Below the pieces are notes generated by a model. The model made no database searches and was not told where the DNA came from. It saw nothing but the letters and a program-made list of their open reading frames with translations. Of a stretch of 64,000 nucleotides of DNA, positions 1 to 8,618 are shown in pieces. Every line of letters starts with the position of its first letter. The first letter of the stretch is position 1. The translations under genes were made by a program, and so were the position numbers. Origin of the DNA: Actinophytocola sp. (GTDB lineage: Bacteria > Actinomycetota > Actinomycetes > Mycobacteriales > Pseudonocardiaceae); contig WHUD01000003.1 of the NCBI GenBank assembly GCA_009377385.1, positions 16,826 to 80,825 on the forward strand. The letters run 5' to 3'.

Positions 1-884
1 ACGTGCAGCTCATGCTTGTAGCGCGAGACGATGAACAGCGCGTAGTCGATGGACAGCGCGATGCCGATCATGGACGCGAGGAACGTCGTGAAGCTGGGGA
101 TCTCGATCGCCGACGTCCCGATCATGATCACGGCGGTGGCCGCGCCGAGCCCGACGATCGCGGTGATGATCAGCACGAACGACGCGATGATCGCCCCGAA
201 CGCGATGATCATGACGAGGAACGCGACGCCCATGCCGATCATCTCGGCGGTGCCGCCCGGCGCCTCCTGCTGCATCGCGATGGAGCCGCTGAGCTCGATC
301 TGGAGACCGGCGTCGCGGGCGGCGTCAGCGACGCCGTAGGCGACGTCCCGGTCGGCCTGGGTGATGTCCTCCCACTTCTCGATGGTGAACGGCACGTCGA
401 GCAGCGCCACCGTGTCAGGGCGCTCGTCGGCAAGCACGTTCAGCGGCGCACCGGAGCACAAGGCGGTGAACTCCTGCCCGCCGCGTTCCGGGGCGAGGCA
501 GCCCATCTTCGCGGCGGCCGTGACCGGATTCGCCAGCGGCGTGCTGTGGTCGATGATGTCGAGGCCGTTCAGCTCGCGGATCAGCGTGTTGACGGCTTGC
601 TTGTTCTCCGGGTCGGTGAGCTTCTCACCCTCGGGAGCGCCGATGACGTAGGTCCCGGTCACGGCGTCGAAGTTGAACTGGGCGGACATCCCAGGGAAGT
701 GCTCGTCCATGATCTCAGTGGCCCGCTCCGATGGCAGGTCCGGCATGGAGAAGTCGTCCTCCATCGGCTGGGAAACGACGCTGGCCAGTGCGCCGAGGCC
801 CACGAGCACGATGAGCCAGATCGGTAACACGACCCATTTGCGCCGGTAGGCGAGCTTGCCGAACCGGTACAGGTAGACGGACAC
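1..884 (-). CDS. MMPL/RND-family membrane transporter, N-terminal part (cut by window edge)
   Basis: Read from a GTG at 884 preceded by a GGGGAG ribosome site. The protein begins VSVYLYRFGKLAYRRKW, followed by a first membrane helix (VLPIWLIVLVGLGALASVV), a roughly 140-residue extracytoplasmic domain, and then at least three closely packed helices ending in the MMPL hallmark GIALSIDYALFIVSRY. The family consists of proton-driven exporters of lipids and small hydrophobic molecules in actinobacteria. About 295 of an expected 700 or more residues are inside the window; the rest continues past position 1. No partner gene is visible, so the substrate is unknown. A TTGACA-like hexamer lies at 931-936 (minus strand) but no convincing -10 follows it. 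Confidence 0.9.
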   Translation of the reverse strand, partial: MSVYLYRFGKLAYRRKWVVLPIWLIVLVGLGALASVVSQPMEDDFSMPDLPSERATEIMDEHFPGMSAQFNFDAVTGTYVIGAPEGEKLTDPENKQAVNTLIRELNGLDIIDHSTPLANPVTAAAKMGCLAPERGGQEFTALCSGAPLNVLADERPDTVALLDVPFTIEKWEDITQADRDVAYGVADAARDAGLQIELSGSIAMQQEAPGGTAEMIGMGVAFLVMIIAFGAIIASFVLIITAIVGLGAATAVIMIGTSAIEIPSFTTFLASMIGIALSIDYALFIVSRYKHELH

Positions 885-1112
885 GTGGATCTCCCCTCGG
901 ACAGGAACGACCGGACAATGCGCACAGCGTTGTCAATAAGTGATATGCACGGCATCAGGGTGCGACCCTGAGATTTCCCCTACGTAGCAGGCTTTCCGGC
1001 AAACGCGAGCATAGAAGAACTCTGTTCACCAGCGCAGACGAAGCTGAGATGGCCCTGAGAAAACCGGGCGTGACGTCCGCCACGGAGCAGCGTCCCTGCC
1101 GGTAGTACCACC

Positions 1113-1133
1113 GCGTCCGGGCAAACCGGACGC
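1113..1133 (-). terminator. 8-bp hairpin downstream of the AbiEi-like gene
   Basis: GCGTCCGG (1113-1120) pairs perfectly with CCGGACGC (1126-1133) around a 5-nt loop. It lies 34 bp beyond the end of the minus-strand gene that stops at 1167. There is no U-tract, so termination is plausible rather than proven. Confidence 0.4.
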
Positions 1134-1166
1134 TACATGGCGCTACCGGAAGGGTCCCTGATCAAC

Positions 1167-2129
1167 TCACGCCGCATGCCGCCGCTGCCTGCCCAACTGG
1201 CGTTCGGCGCCACGCGCAAAGGCCGCCCGTAGCCGCCTTGCCAGCCGTGGCGGATCGTTGGCGTCTTGCCAGCCCCAACGCACTACCTCATAGCCCGCGT
1301 CAGCCAGCCACTCTTCCCTGCGCTTCTCCGCACGCAGCACGTCACGAACGGAGCGATCACCACGCGGCTCGTACTTGCCGAGCCCGTCCGCCTCGCCCAC
1401 CACCCGGACGTCGTCCCACAGGAAGTTGACGCGGCAACGCGGCCCACCGGCGTCTCCCAGCGTGACCTGGGTTCGCGGCGCGGGCAGGGACTGCACGTGG
1501 ATCGCCACCCGCGACAGCGATTCCAGTACCGACTCCGCACCCGGATCGGCGAAGTCGACCACCCGACGCGCCTGCGAGACACCAGACCACGTCGAGCAAT
1601 CCCTGATCACGACACGGAACTGGTCCACAGACACCAGCCCCTCGCGCAGGGCCGAATCCGCCACGGCAACGCTCTCAGCGAACGATCGCGTCCGAGCCAG
1701 ATCGATCACGGTGCGCGCGACGGACGTGACTGGGACGCCGTGCCTGGTCGCGCGATGATGCTCGGGCAACGCCGCCGAGCGCAGCACGTAGCCGTTACGG
1801 TGAGTGCCCTTCACCGCCGCGACGTCGGTCAACAGCACGGGCTCCGCCGGAGGTTCACCGAGTAGTTCAAGGCCGAAGATCCGGGCGGCGGACGTCCCGC
1901 CCGCCACGGTCGCGTCACCGAGGACGAGCCGCAGCGCCGCCACGTCGAGGGCGTGCCGTCGCTCCGCGCACCCGGCGACGTCATCGAGCAGGGAAGTCTC
2001 GACATAGACCCCTCGTCGTAAGCACACCCACGAACCCCTGCGGAGCGCACGTCGGATCGCGGCCTTGTCGAAGCCTGCCGCGCGCACCTGAGCCGCTGTG
2101 AACGGGCCCGCACCGAGCCGATCGATCAC
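1167..2129 (-). CDS. AbiEi-like antitoxin N-domain / DUF559-type endonuclease-fold protein
   Basis: A 320-aa protein. I chose the GTG at 2129 because a strong GGGGAGGAGGA ribosome site lies just upstream; an in-frame GTG at 2156 would place that site inside the gene. The N-terminus (FTAAQVRAAGFDKAAIRRALRRGSWVCLRRGVYV) is the winged-helix found in AbiEi-type antitoxin proteins of actinobacteria. The C-terminus (VNFLWDDVRVVGEADGLGKY, then AEKRREEWLADAGYEVVRWGW) matches the Vsr/DUF559 endonuclease fold, with D, E and K/R residues in the usual places. No cognate AbiEii toxin is adjacent. The family is common and mostly uncharacterised, so a defence or DNA-processing role is inference. Confidence 0.75.
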   Translation of the reverse strand: MIDRLGAGPFTAAQVRAAGFDKAAIRRALRRGSWVCLRRGVYVETSLLDDVAGCAERRHALDVAALRLVLGDATVAGGTSAARIFGLELLGEPPAEPVLLTDVAAVKGTHRNGYVLRSAALPEHHRATRHGVPVTSVARTVIDLARTRSFAESVAVADSALREGLVSVDQFRVVIRDCSTWSGVSQARRVVDFADPGAESVLESLSRVAIHVQSLPAPRTQVTLGDAGGPRCRVNFLWDDVRVVGEADGLGKYEPRGDRSVRDVLRAEKRREEWLADAGYEVVRWGWQDANDPPRLARRLRAAFARGAERQLGRQRRHAA

Positions 2130-2302
2130 GCTGTCCTCCTCCCCAAAGCTGTGCACACGGTATGTCGCGGGTCAGACACAATCCGGCCATCCTGCTGGTA
2201 GGCCATCGGAAGCGGACAAAACCGGCGCCAGCATGGGCCTCCCGGCAGGGACGCGAGGGTTCCAGCGCGGAGCTGACTTACCCGCACGTTAACCTCCCCG
2301 GT

Positions 2303-3076
2303 GTGAGTACCGTGCCGACAAGCCGCGCAGTCGCGCTGCACCTGACGGGCGAACGCACCGTGCCCGGCGTCCCTGAGGAGAACTACTGGTTCAGGCGCCA
2401 TGAGGCGGCGTATCGTGCGCTGCTCCCGTGCTGTGCGGACGCGCGGGTGCTCGAAGCGGGCTGCGGCGAGGGCTACGGCGCCGCGCTGATCGCCGAGACC
2501 GCGACCAGCGTGCTCGCGCTGGACTACGACACGCCGTCAACCGAGCACATCGCCGCGCGGTACCCCCAGGTCGACGTCGCCCGCGGCAACCTCGCGTACC
2601 TCCCTGTCGCGGACGGCGCCTTCGACGTCGTGGCGAACTTCCAGGTCATCGAGCACCTGTGGGATCAGGACGGCTTCCTCGCGGAGTGCTTCCGGGTGCT
2701 GCGGCCGGGCGGCAGGCTGCTGTGCACCACGCCGAACCGGCTCACGTTCACGCCGGACTCCGACACCCCGCTGAACCCGTACCACACCCGCGAGCTGGCA
2801 CCGGACGAGCTGGCAGACCTGCTGCGCGACGCGGGCTTCGACGTCGAGCTGCTGCACGGACTCCACCACGGCGCGGGCGTCCGCGCGCTGGACGAGCGCT
2901 ACGGCGGGATCATCGACGCGCAGCTCGACGTCGTCATGGGGCATCTGCCGGGCACCGCGCCGTGGCCGGAGAAGCTGCTGGCCGACATCGGGGCCATCAC
3001 GGCGGACGACTTTGACATCACAGGCGAGAACGTCGATGCCAGCCTCGATCTCGTCTCGGTCGCGGTGCGGCCGTGA
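2303..3076 (+). CDS. SAM-dependent methyltransferase, MGLP-cluster type (Rv3030-like)
   Basis: A 257-aa class I methyltransferase. The SAM-binding motif VLEAGCGEGYGAAL is at about residues 47-60, followed by the acidic ALDYD and the post-motif DVVANFQVIEHLWD and LRPGGRLLCTTPN. The start is set at GTG 2303; an in-frame ATG at 2162 would add an unconserved 47-residue leader. It overlaps the GH57 gene by GTGA, so the two are translationally coupled. The order methyltransferase - GH57 - GT4 matches mycobacterial Rv3030-Rv3031-Rv3032, which make 6-O-methylglucose lipopolysaccharide. O-methylation of the glucan is therefore the inferred job. Confidence 0.85.
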   Translation: MSTVPTSRAVALHLTGERTVPGVPEENYWFRRHEAAYRALLPCCADARVLEAGCGEGYGAALIAETATSVLALDYDTPSTEHIAARYPQVDVARGNLAYLPVADGAFDVVANFQVIEHLWDQDGFLAECFRVLRPGGRLLCTTPNRLTFTPDSDTPLNPYHTRELAPDELADLLRDAGFDVELLHGLHHGAGVRALDERYGGIIDAQLDVVMGHLPGTAPWPEKLLADIGAITADDFDITGENVDASLDLVSVAVRP

Positions 3077-4629
3077 GCGACTACGAGGGCACGTTCTGCC
3101 TTGTCCTGCACAGCCATCTGCCCTGGCTGCCGCACCACGGGTCGTGGCCGGTCGGTGAGGAATGGCTCTACCAGGCGTGGGCGCACTCCTACTTGCCGGT
3201 GGTGGACCTGCTGCGCCGGTTCGCCGACGAGGGCAGGCACGACGTCCTGACCCTCGGCGTGACACCGGTGCTTGCGGCGCAGCTCGACGACCCGTACACG
3301 CTGCGGGCGTTTCACGACTGGCTCGGCCACTGGCAGTTGCGTGCCGAGCACGCCGCAGGGCTGTGGCGGGACCCGCTGCTCCGCGAGCTGGCCGCCGCCG
3401 AACACCGGCAGGCGTCCCAGGCTATGGCGGACTTCGAAACGCGCTGGCGGCACGGCTTCTCCCCGCTCCTGCGCTCGCTGGTAGACGCCGACATCGTCGA
3501 GCTGCTGGGCGGGCCGCTGACCCACCCGTTCCAGCCGCTGCTCGAACCGAGGGTGACCGACTTCGCGTTGCGGGAGGGTCTCGCGGACGCCGCGCTGCGC
3601 ATCGGCAGCACGCCCGAGGGCATCTGGGCGCCGGAGTGCGGCTACGCGCCGGGCATGGAGCGGCACTACGCGGCGGCGGGCGTGCGACGGTTCCTTGTCG
3701 ACGGTCCCTCGCTGCGCGGCGACACCTCGACGGCGCGGACCGTCGGGGACTCCGACGTGGTGTGCTTCGGCAGGGACCTGGAAGTCACCTACCGAGTGTG
3801 GTCACCCAAGGCGGGCTACCCGGGCCACGCGCACTACCGCGACTTCCACACCTGGGACCACGACGTCGGCATCAAGCCGTCGCGGGTGACCGGCAAGCAC
3901 ATCGAGCCGCACGCCAAGGCTCCCTACGACCCCGAGCTGGCTCAGCAGACGCTGCACACCCATGTGAAGGACTTCATCGACACCGTCGTGGAGCGACTGC
4001 GGTCGCTGCGCGCCGAGCGCGGCAGGCAGGCGCTGGTCGTCGCGGCGTACGACACCGAGCTGTACGGGCACTGGTGGCATGAGGGACCAGCGTGGCTGGA
4101 GGGCGTGCTGCGGGCGCTGCCGGAGGCCGGGGTGCGCGTCACCACGCTGCGGGGCGCCCTTGAGGCGGGCCATCTCGGGCCGCACTATGACCTTCCGGCG
4201 TCCTCCTGGGGCTCGGGCAAGGACTGGCGCGTGTGGGACGGCGAGCAGGTGTCCGACCTGGTGGCGGACAACGCCACGCTGCAGCGGGAGCTGCTGGATG
4301 TCCTCGGCGACACGCCCACTCGCGTGCGTTCGGCCGCCCGGGATCAGCTCGTGCGGGAGGCGCTGCTGGCGCTGTCCAGCGACTGGGCGTTCATGGTCAC
4401 CAAGGACTCAGCCGCCGACTACGCACGCGGCCGAGCGCATGAGCACCACGCGCGGTTCGATGAGCTGGCGCGGCTGCTGCGCGCGGGCGACCCGGCCGCC
4501 ACCGCGCACGCCGCCGCGCTCCGCGCCAGGGACTACCCGTTCGGCCAGCTCGACGCCCGGCGGCTCACGTCCCCACCGGTCGAGCGAGGTCCAGAACCTG
4601 GCGGAGGCCGCGATCAACCTGCTCCATGA
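3073..4629 (+). CDS. GH57 family alpha-glucan branching enzyme (Rv3031-like)
   Basis: A 518-aa glycoside hydrolase family 57 protein. HSHLPW (residues 13-18) is the first conserved region. Glu188 in GIWAPECGY is the expected nucleophile, and Asp327 in YDTELYGHWW is the expected acid/base. A C-terminal helical domain follows (KDWRVWDGEQV...). It probably branches or trims alpha-1,4-glucan during MGLP/glycogen synthesis, alongside the methyltransferase it overlaps and the GT4 at 7359. The last 22 codons after DARRL run antisense into mazF, whose stop begins at 4565. They look like read-through past a lost original stop at an insertion junction. Confidence 0.88.
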   Translation: MSDYEGTFCLVLHSHLPWLPHHGSWPVGEEWLYQAWAHSYLPVVDLLRRFADEGRHDVLTLGVTPVLAAQLDDPYTLRAFHDWLGHWQLRAEHAAGLWRDPLLRELAAAEHRQASQAMADFETRWRHGFSPLLRSLVDADIVELLGGPLTHPFQPLLEPRVTDFALREGLADAALRIGSTPEGIWAPECGYAPGMERHYAAAGVRRFLVDGPSLRGDTSTARTVGDSDVVCFGRDLEVTYRVWSPKAGYPGHAHYRDFHTWDHDVGIKPSRVTGKHIEPHAKAPYDPELAQQTLHTHVKDFIDTVVERLRSLRAERGRQALVVAAYDTELYGHWWHEGPAWLEGVLRALPEAGVRVTTLRGALEAGHLGPHYDLPASSWGSGKDWRVWDGEQVSDLVADNATLQRELLDVLGDTPTRVRSAARDQLVREALLALSSDWAFMVTKDSAADYARGRAHEHHARFDELARLLRAGDPAATAHAAALRARDYPFGQLDARRLTSPPVERGPEPGGGRDQPAP

Positions 4630-4924
4630 GGCTCGTCGGCAACTGCCCAACCGGGCCGTCGAGTTCGTCCTTGTTCACGGTCACGAGCGCCGTTACGTTG
4701 ACCACCGAGTCCTTTGGCAACCCGCTGGCAACCGCCGGTATGAACACATTGCCCGGCATCGCCGAAAGCGCGGTGTTCGACGTCAACACGGCAACCAGTG
4801 CGGTCGCCAGCTTGCTGGAGTTGTAGGGATCAGCTTGGACGAGCAGCACGGGACGTTCCTTGGTAGGTCGACTTCCGTCGGGATCGCCGAGGTCCACCCA
4901 GTACACGCCGCCGCGCCGGATCAC
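4565..4924 (-). CDS. mazF: MazF/PemK-family mRNA interferase toxin
   Basis: A 119-aa toxin starting RRGGVYWVDLGDPDGSRPTKERPVLLVQ, the typical MazF opening strand with the R-P-V/L-L core, followed by N(V)TAL and VGQLP. The family cleaves single-stranded RNA at short sequences. It overlaps the antitoxin by 4 bp (4921-4924), the usual MazEF coupling. Its 3' end overlaps the end of the convergent GH57 gene by 65 bp, which is unusual and suggests the module landed at the GH57 stop codon. Confidence 0.9.
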   Translation of the reverse strand: MIRRGGVYWVDLGDPDGSRPTKERPVLLVQADPYNSSKLATALVAVLTSNTALSAMPGNVFIPAVASGLPKDSVVNVTALVTVNKDELDGPVGQLPTSLMEQVDRGLRQVLDLARPVGT

Positions 4925-5166
4925 CAGTCACCCGACAAGTCGGCAAGACTCCGACGTCCTGCGGCCACCGCGGAGACGGTCGAGTCGTCCTCGCCCGCGA
5001 GCGCGATCGCCTGGTTGATCTTCTCGGAAAGGTCCTCGGTCTCGAGGTCCTCCAAGTAGTGTTGCGCGGCTTTCGTATAAAACTCAGAGCGGCTCATACC
5101 TGAGGCGGCGGCATACTCTTCTACCTGCTCGAACGTTGCGTCCGGTATCGATATCGCGGTCTTCAC
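4921..5166 (-). CDS. mazE: MazE-like ribbon-helix-helix antitoxin
   Basis: An 81-aa protein beginning VKTAISIPDATFEQVEEYAAASGMSRSEFYTKAAQHYLE, a clear RHH DNA-binding domain. The acidic C-terminal tail probably wraps the toxin. I chose the GTG at 5166 over upstream starts for two reasons. The RHH fold begins exactly there, and the best promoter (TTGCTC-17-TATACT) would start transcription within a base or two of it, giving a leaderless mRNA. RHH antitoxins usually repress their own promoter; direct repeats suited to this lie in that promoter. Confidence 0.88.
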   Translation of the reverse strand: MKTAISIPDATFEQVEEYAAASGMSRSEFYTKAAQHYLEDLETEDLSEKINQAIALAGEDDSTVSAVAAGRRSLADLSGDW

Positions 5167-5173
5167 AAACGTG

Positions 5174-5202
5174 AGTATAACCCGGTATAACCACGCGAGC
5201 AA
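5174..5202 (-). promoter_or_regulatory. mazEF promoter with embedded direct-repeat operator
   Basis: On the minus strand, TTGCTC (5202-5197), a 17-bp spacer and TATACT (5179-5174) form a near-consensus sigma-70-type promoter whose +1 falls about 1 nt before the mazE GTG. Two copies of GGTTATAC (5192-5185 and 5182-5175), 10 bp apart, cover the spacer and the -10. One helical turn is the right spacing for RHH dimers, so autorepression is likely. Confidence 0.65.
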
Positions 5203-5224
5203 ACGCCGATAGCCGTGGCACCCC

Positions 5225-7204
5225 TCATGTCCCCGCCTGGTCAACCTCGGCGCACACCCGCTCACTCGCGCGTTGCGCGACCGCGCGCGAGAGCACGCCA
5301 GCGTCGACCATCCCGTTGAGCACCTCGACGGTGGCGATCCGGCTCAGCGCCTTGGACTGCCGCCGATGCAGCATGTACCGGTCGACCTCGACGTCGCCTT
5401 CCAGCCGTTCCAGCGTCTCCCCGGCTGACTTCTCCCAGTGCATGAACGTGCCCTTGGCCTCGGCGACGTGGGCGGCGTCGACGCCGGGCAGTTCGGTGAA
5501 GCGTTCCAGCTCCGCCGCTGCCTTGTGCGCCGCGAGCCTGCGTGCGCTGACCTCGATGTAGGCCACCTTGGTCAGGTCCTCGCCGAACGGCTCCGGCAGC
5601 AGGCTCAGCACCCGGCGATGCAGCCGCCCGTACCAGGGCAGGTGCGCGCGGCGAGCCGCGTCCACCCGCAGGTCACCGTGTCGCAGCTCCTCGATCTCGG
5701 TGTCGATCTCCTCGAGCAAGGTCCTGGTCGCGATCGGCGGCAGCAGTCCGGCGTCGGAGAGGTTTTGGTACGTCTCGCGCTCGATGTGCAGCCCGCGCAG
5801 CAGGAAGACGTTGACGGCTTCCAGCGACGTCAGGTGGGAGCGCAGCAGCTGGTCGTTGGCGTCGGCCTCCGCCACGTTGAGGTGCGCGGTGACCAGGTCG
5901 TCGTCGAAGCCGAGCGCGGCGAGCCGCTGCCGCGCCGCCTGCACCGCGCGCAGCCGGGCGAGCGCGCCGAGGTAGTCGTCGGCCTGGCTCGGCGTGTCCA
6001 GCCCGAGCAGGTGCACGACGAACGAGATGGTCGTCGCGTTGACCAGCAGGGTGGCGAGCACGACGCCGCCGGTCATCGCGATGAGTTGCTCCCGCTCGAT
6101 GAGCGCGGCGGGCAGCGCAAGGGCGAGCGCGAGCGCCACCCCGCCGCGCAGCCCGCCCCATACGACGACGGCCGAGTTGTGTCTGCCGACCTTCGGAACC
6201 CTCGCGAGCCGTTCCAGCACGCTGACCAGCGGAATGACCGCCAGCGGGCGGGAGATCAGCACGGCGGCGACACCGATGCCGATCGCGCCAAGGTTCTGCC
6301 GGATCAGCTCGTAGTCGAGGGCGAGGCCGATGAACAGGAACAGCAGCGCGTTGGCGATGAACCCGAGTGACTCCCACAGCTCGCGCAGCAGGTCGCGCAC
6401 GCTCTCGTCGGCCCTGCTCTCCATCATCCCGCCCATCGCGATGCCCGCCGCGACGGTGGCCATCACGCCGGACGCGCCGACGATGCCCTCGGAGAGCACG
6501 AACGAGCCGTAGGCCACAGCGACCGATGTCGCGGCGGCTGGCAGCCGCTCCAGGTACGGCAGCAGCAACACGGCCGCGACGCCGATCGCGGCGCCGATCA
6601 GCACCCCGACCACGCAGACGAACACGAACTCGCCCGCGACACCCGCCACGCTCAGCGAGCTGCCGAGCGCGCCGACGAGCAGGATCTCGTACAGCACGAT
6701 GGCGACGCCGTCGTTGAGCAGGCTCTCGCCCTCGACCAGCGTGAGCAGCCGCTTCGACACGCCGAGCTCGCGGAACACGGCCACAACCGCGACCGGGTCG
6801 GTCGCCGAGATCAGCGCGCCGAACAGCAGCGCGACCAGGATCGGCATGCCGAGCATCAGGTTCAGTCCGATGCCGACCAGCGCCGCTGAGATCGCCAGCG
6901 CGACCGTGGCCAGGGCGGTGATCGCGAGCAGGTTGCGCATGAACTCGCGGGTCGACAGGCCAAGCGCCGCCTCGAAGATCAGGATCGGCAGGAAGAGGTT
7001 GACCAGCAGTTCCTTCAGGCCTGCGCCCGATACCAGCTCCGCGACCGCGAGATCGGGTGCCAACTGCACGACCAGCATCCCGGCGAGCGCGAGCACCACG
7101 GTGACCGGAATGTTGATCCGCTGCGCGAGCATGCCGATGAGCACCGCGACGGCGAGCAAGATCGAGACCTGCAGCAGTGCTGGGGCAAGAAGCTCTTCAG
7201 GCAT
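5225..7204 (-). CDS. CPA1-family Na+/H+ antiporter with long cytoplasmic tail
   Basis: A 659-aa protein from ATG 7204; an upstream in-frame start adds 16 non-family residues. About twelve membrane helices occupy residues 1-400. They carry the CPA1 motifs SATDPVAVVAVFRELG, EGESLLNDGVAIVLYE (the ion-binding ND pair) and GGLRGGVALALALALP. A roughly 250-residue charged cytoplasmic domain follows, rich in helical E/R/L segments. It should exchange Na+ (or K+) for H+ and control pH/salt balance. It sits on the minus strand between GH57 and GT4, which normally form one plus-strand unit, and so is part of an insertion together with mazEF. Confidence 0.92.
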   Translation of the reverse strand: MPEELLAPALLQVSILLAVAVLIGMLAQRINIPVTVVLALAGMLVVQLAPDLAVAELVSGAGLKELLVNLFLPILIFEAALGLSTREFMRNLLAITALATVALAISAALVGIGLNLMLGMPILVALLFGALISATDPVAVVAVFRELGVSKRLLTLVEGESLLNDGVAIVLYEILLVGALGSSLSVAGVAGEFVFVCVVGVLIGAAIGVAAVLLLPYLERLPAAATSVAVAYGSFVLSEGIVGASGVMATVAAGIAMGGMMESRADESVRDLLRELWESLGFIANALLFLFIGLALDYELIRQNLGAIGIGVAAVLISRPLAVIPLVSVLERLARVPKVGRHNSAVVVWGGLRGGVALALALALPAALIEREQLIAMTGGVVLATLLVNATTISFVVHLLGLDTPSQADDYLGALARLRAVQAARQRLAALGFDDDLVTAHLNVAEADANDQLLRSHLTSLEAVNVFLLRGLHIERETYQNLSDAGLLPPIATRTLLEEIDTEIEELRHGDLRVDAARRAHLPWYGRLHRRVLSLLPEPFGEDLTKVAYIEVSARRLAAHKAAAELERFTELPGVDAAHVAEAKGTFMHWEKSAGETLERLEGDVEVDRYMLHRRQSKALSRIATVEVLNGMVDAGVLSRAVAQRASERVCAEVDQAGT

Positions 7205-7358
7205 CGCACGCTCCGTCCGCGCGATCACGATGTGGTTGTCTGATCCTCGCAACGGCAGCTAAGCGCTGCCACTCGAAACGGACGCGAAACGTACTCACGG
7301 GTAAATAGGCGTGGGTCGTGCGCGGGGCTGTTTTTACTGGATGGGAGGATCGACGTCT

Positions 7359-8615
7359 ATGCGCGTGCTGATGATGTCGTGGGAGTACCCACCGGTCGTG
7401 GTCGGTGGGCTGTCCCGGCACGTGCACGCGCTGGCACGGTACCTCGCCGCCGACGGCCACGACGTCGTCGTGCTGTGCCGTCACGTCGCCGGCACCGACG
7501 GCCAGACCCACCCCACCACCGACCGCGCCGTCGACGGCGTGCGGGTGATCCGGGTGGCCGAGGACCCGATGCACGTCACCTTCGAGCGTGACCTGGTGGC
7601 GTGGACGCTCGCGATGGGGCACGCCATGGTCCGGGCGGGCACCGAGCTGCTGCGACAGTGGCAGCCTGACGTCGTACACGCGCACGACTGGCTGGTCACG
7701 CATCCCGCGATCGCGCTAGCCGAGTACTCGGGCGCACCGCTGGTCGGCACCGTGCACGCCACCGAGGCGGGCAGGCACTCCGGCTGGCTGTCGCACCCGC
7801 TCAACCAGCAGATCCATTCGGTCGAGTGGTGGCTCGCGCAGCGCGCGGACGAGCTGATCACCTGCTCGATCGCGATGCGCGCCGAGGTGGCGCACCTGTT
7901 CGACGTCGACGCCGACGCGATCCACGTGATCCACAACGGCATCGAGGAGCGCGGCTGGCGGGTCAACGAGCAGGAGATCACGCGGGCGCGGGAACGGCAC
8001 GGCACCGACACGCCGCTGCTGTTGTACTTCGGACGGCTGGAGTACGAGAAGGGCGTGCAGGACCTGCTCGCCGCACTCCCCCGGGTCCGCAGGCAGCATC
8101 CCGGTACCCGGCTGGTCGTCGCGGGCAAGGGGCGGCACCTTGACCCGCTGATCGAGCAAGCGCGCAAGCTGCGCATCCGGCGCGCGGTGGACTTCACCGG
8201 GCACCTGTCCGACCGCGACCTGCGTGCGGTGCTCGCCGCGGCGGACGCCGTGGTATTGCCCAGCCGCTATGAGCCGTTCGGCATCGTCGCGCTCGAGGCG
8301 GCGGCGGCCAAGGCTCCGCTGGTCGCGTCCACGGCGGGCGGACTCGGCGAGGTCGTGCTGGACGGTAAGACCGGGCTGGCGTTCGCGCCAGGCGACGTCG
8401 ACGCGCTCGCGACCGCGGTCGGCACCGTACTCGACGACAGGGACACCGCCGCCCGGCGCGCAGAAGCCGCAGCGGCCCGGCTCGCCGGGTCGTTCAACTG
8501 GACCACCATCGCCGAGGAGACAGTCGAGGTCTACCGCAGGGCACGCCCGTCAGGTCCGCGCGCCATGGCCCGCCCGAAGATCCCCACCGGGAACGTGTTC
8601 GACGTCGACGCCTGA
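7359..8615 (+). CDS. GT4-family alpha-glucosyltransferase (Rv3032-like)
   Basis: A 418-aa GT-B glycosyltransferase from ATG 7359, with GGGAGGA at 7343-7349 as ribosome site. The N-domain begins MRVLMMSWEYPPVVVGGL (glycogen synthase-like nucleotide-sugar loop). DVVHAHDWL, VGTVHATE and HNGI follow, and the C-domain has YFGRLEYEKG and the E-x7-E motif YEPFGIVALEAAAA. Mycobacterial Rv3032 elongates alpha-1,4-glucan for MGLP and glycogen, and the GH57 and methyltransferase genes 3-5 kb upstream support the same role here. The spacing from GH57 (2.7 kb of opposite-strand genes) means it now needs its own promoter, probably in 7253-7340. Confidence 0.88.
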   Translation: MRVLMMSWEYPPVVVGGLSRHVHALARYLAADGHDVVVLCRHVAGTDGQTHPTTDRAVDGVRVIRVAEDPMHVTFERDLVAWTLAMGHAMVRAGTELLRQWQPDVVHAHDWLVTHPAIALAEYSGAPLVGTVHATEAGRHSGWLSHPLNQQIHSVEWWLAQRADELITCSIAMRAEVAHLFDVDADAIHVIHNGIEERGWRVNEQEITRARERHGTDTPLLLYFGRLEYEKGVQDLLAALPRVRRQHPGTRLVVAGKGRHLDPLIEQARKLRIRRAVDFTGHLSDRDLRAVLAAADAVVLPSRYEPFGIVALEAAAAKAPLVASTAGGLGEVVLDGKTGLAFAPGDVDALATAVGTVLDDRDTAARRAEAAAARLAGSFNWTTIAEETVEVYRRARPSGPRAMARPKIPTGNVFDVDA

Positions 8616-8618
8616 CCC

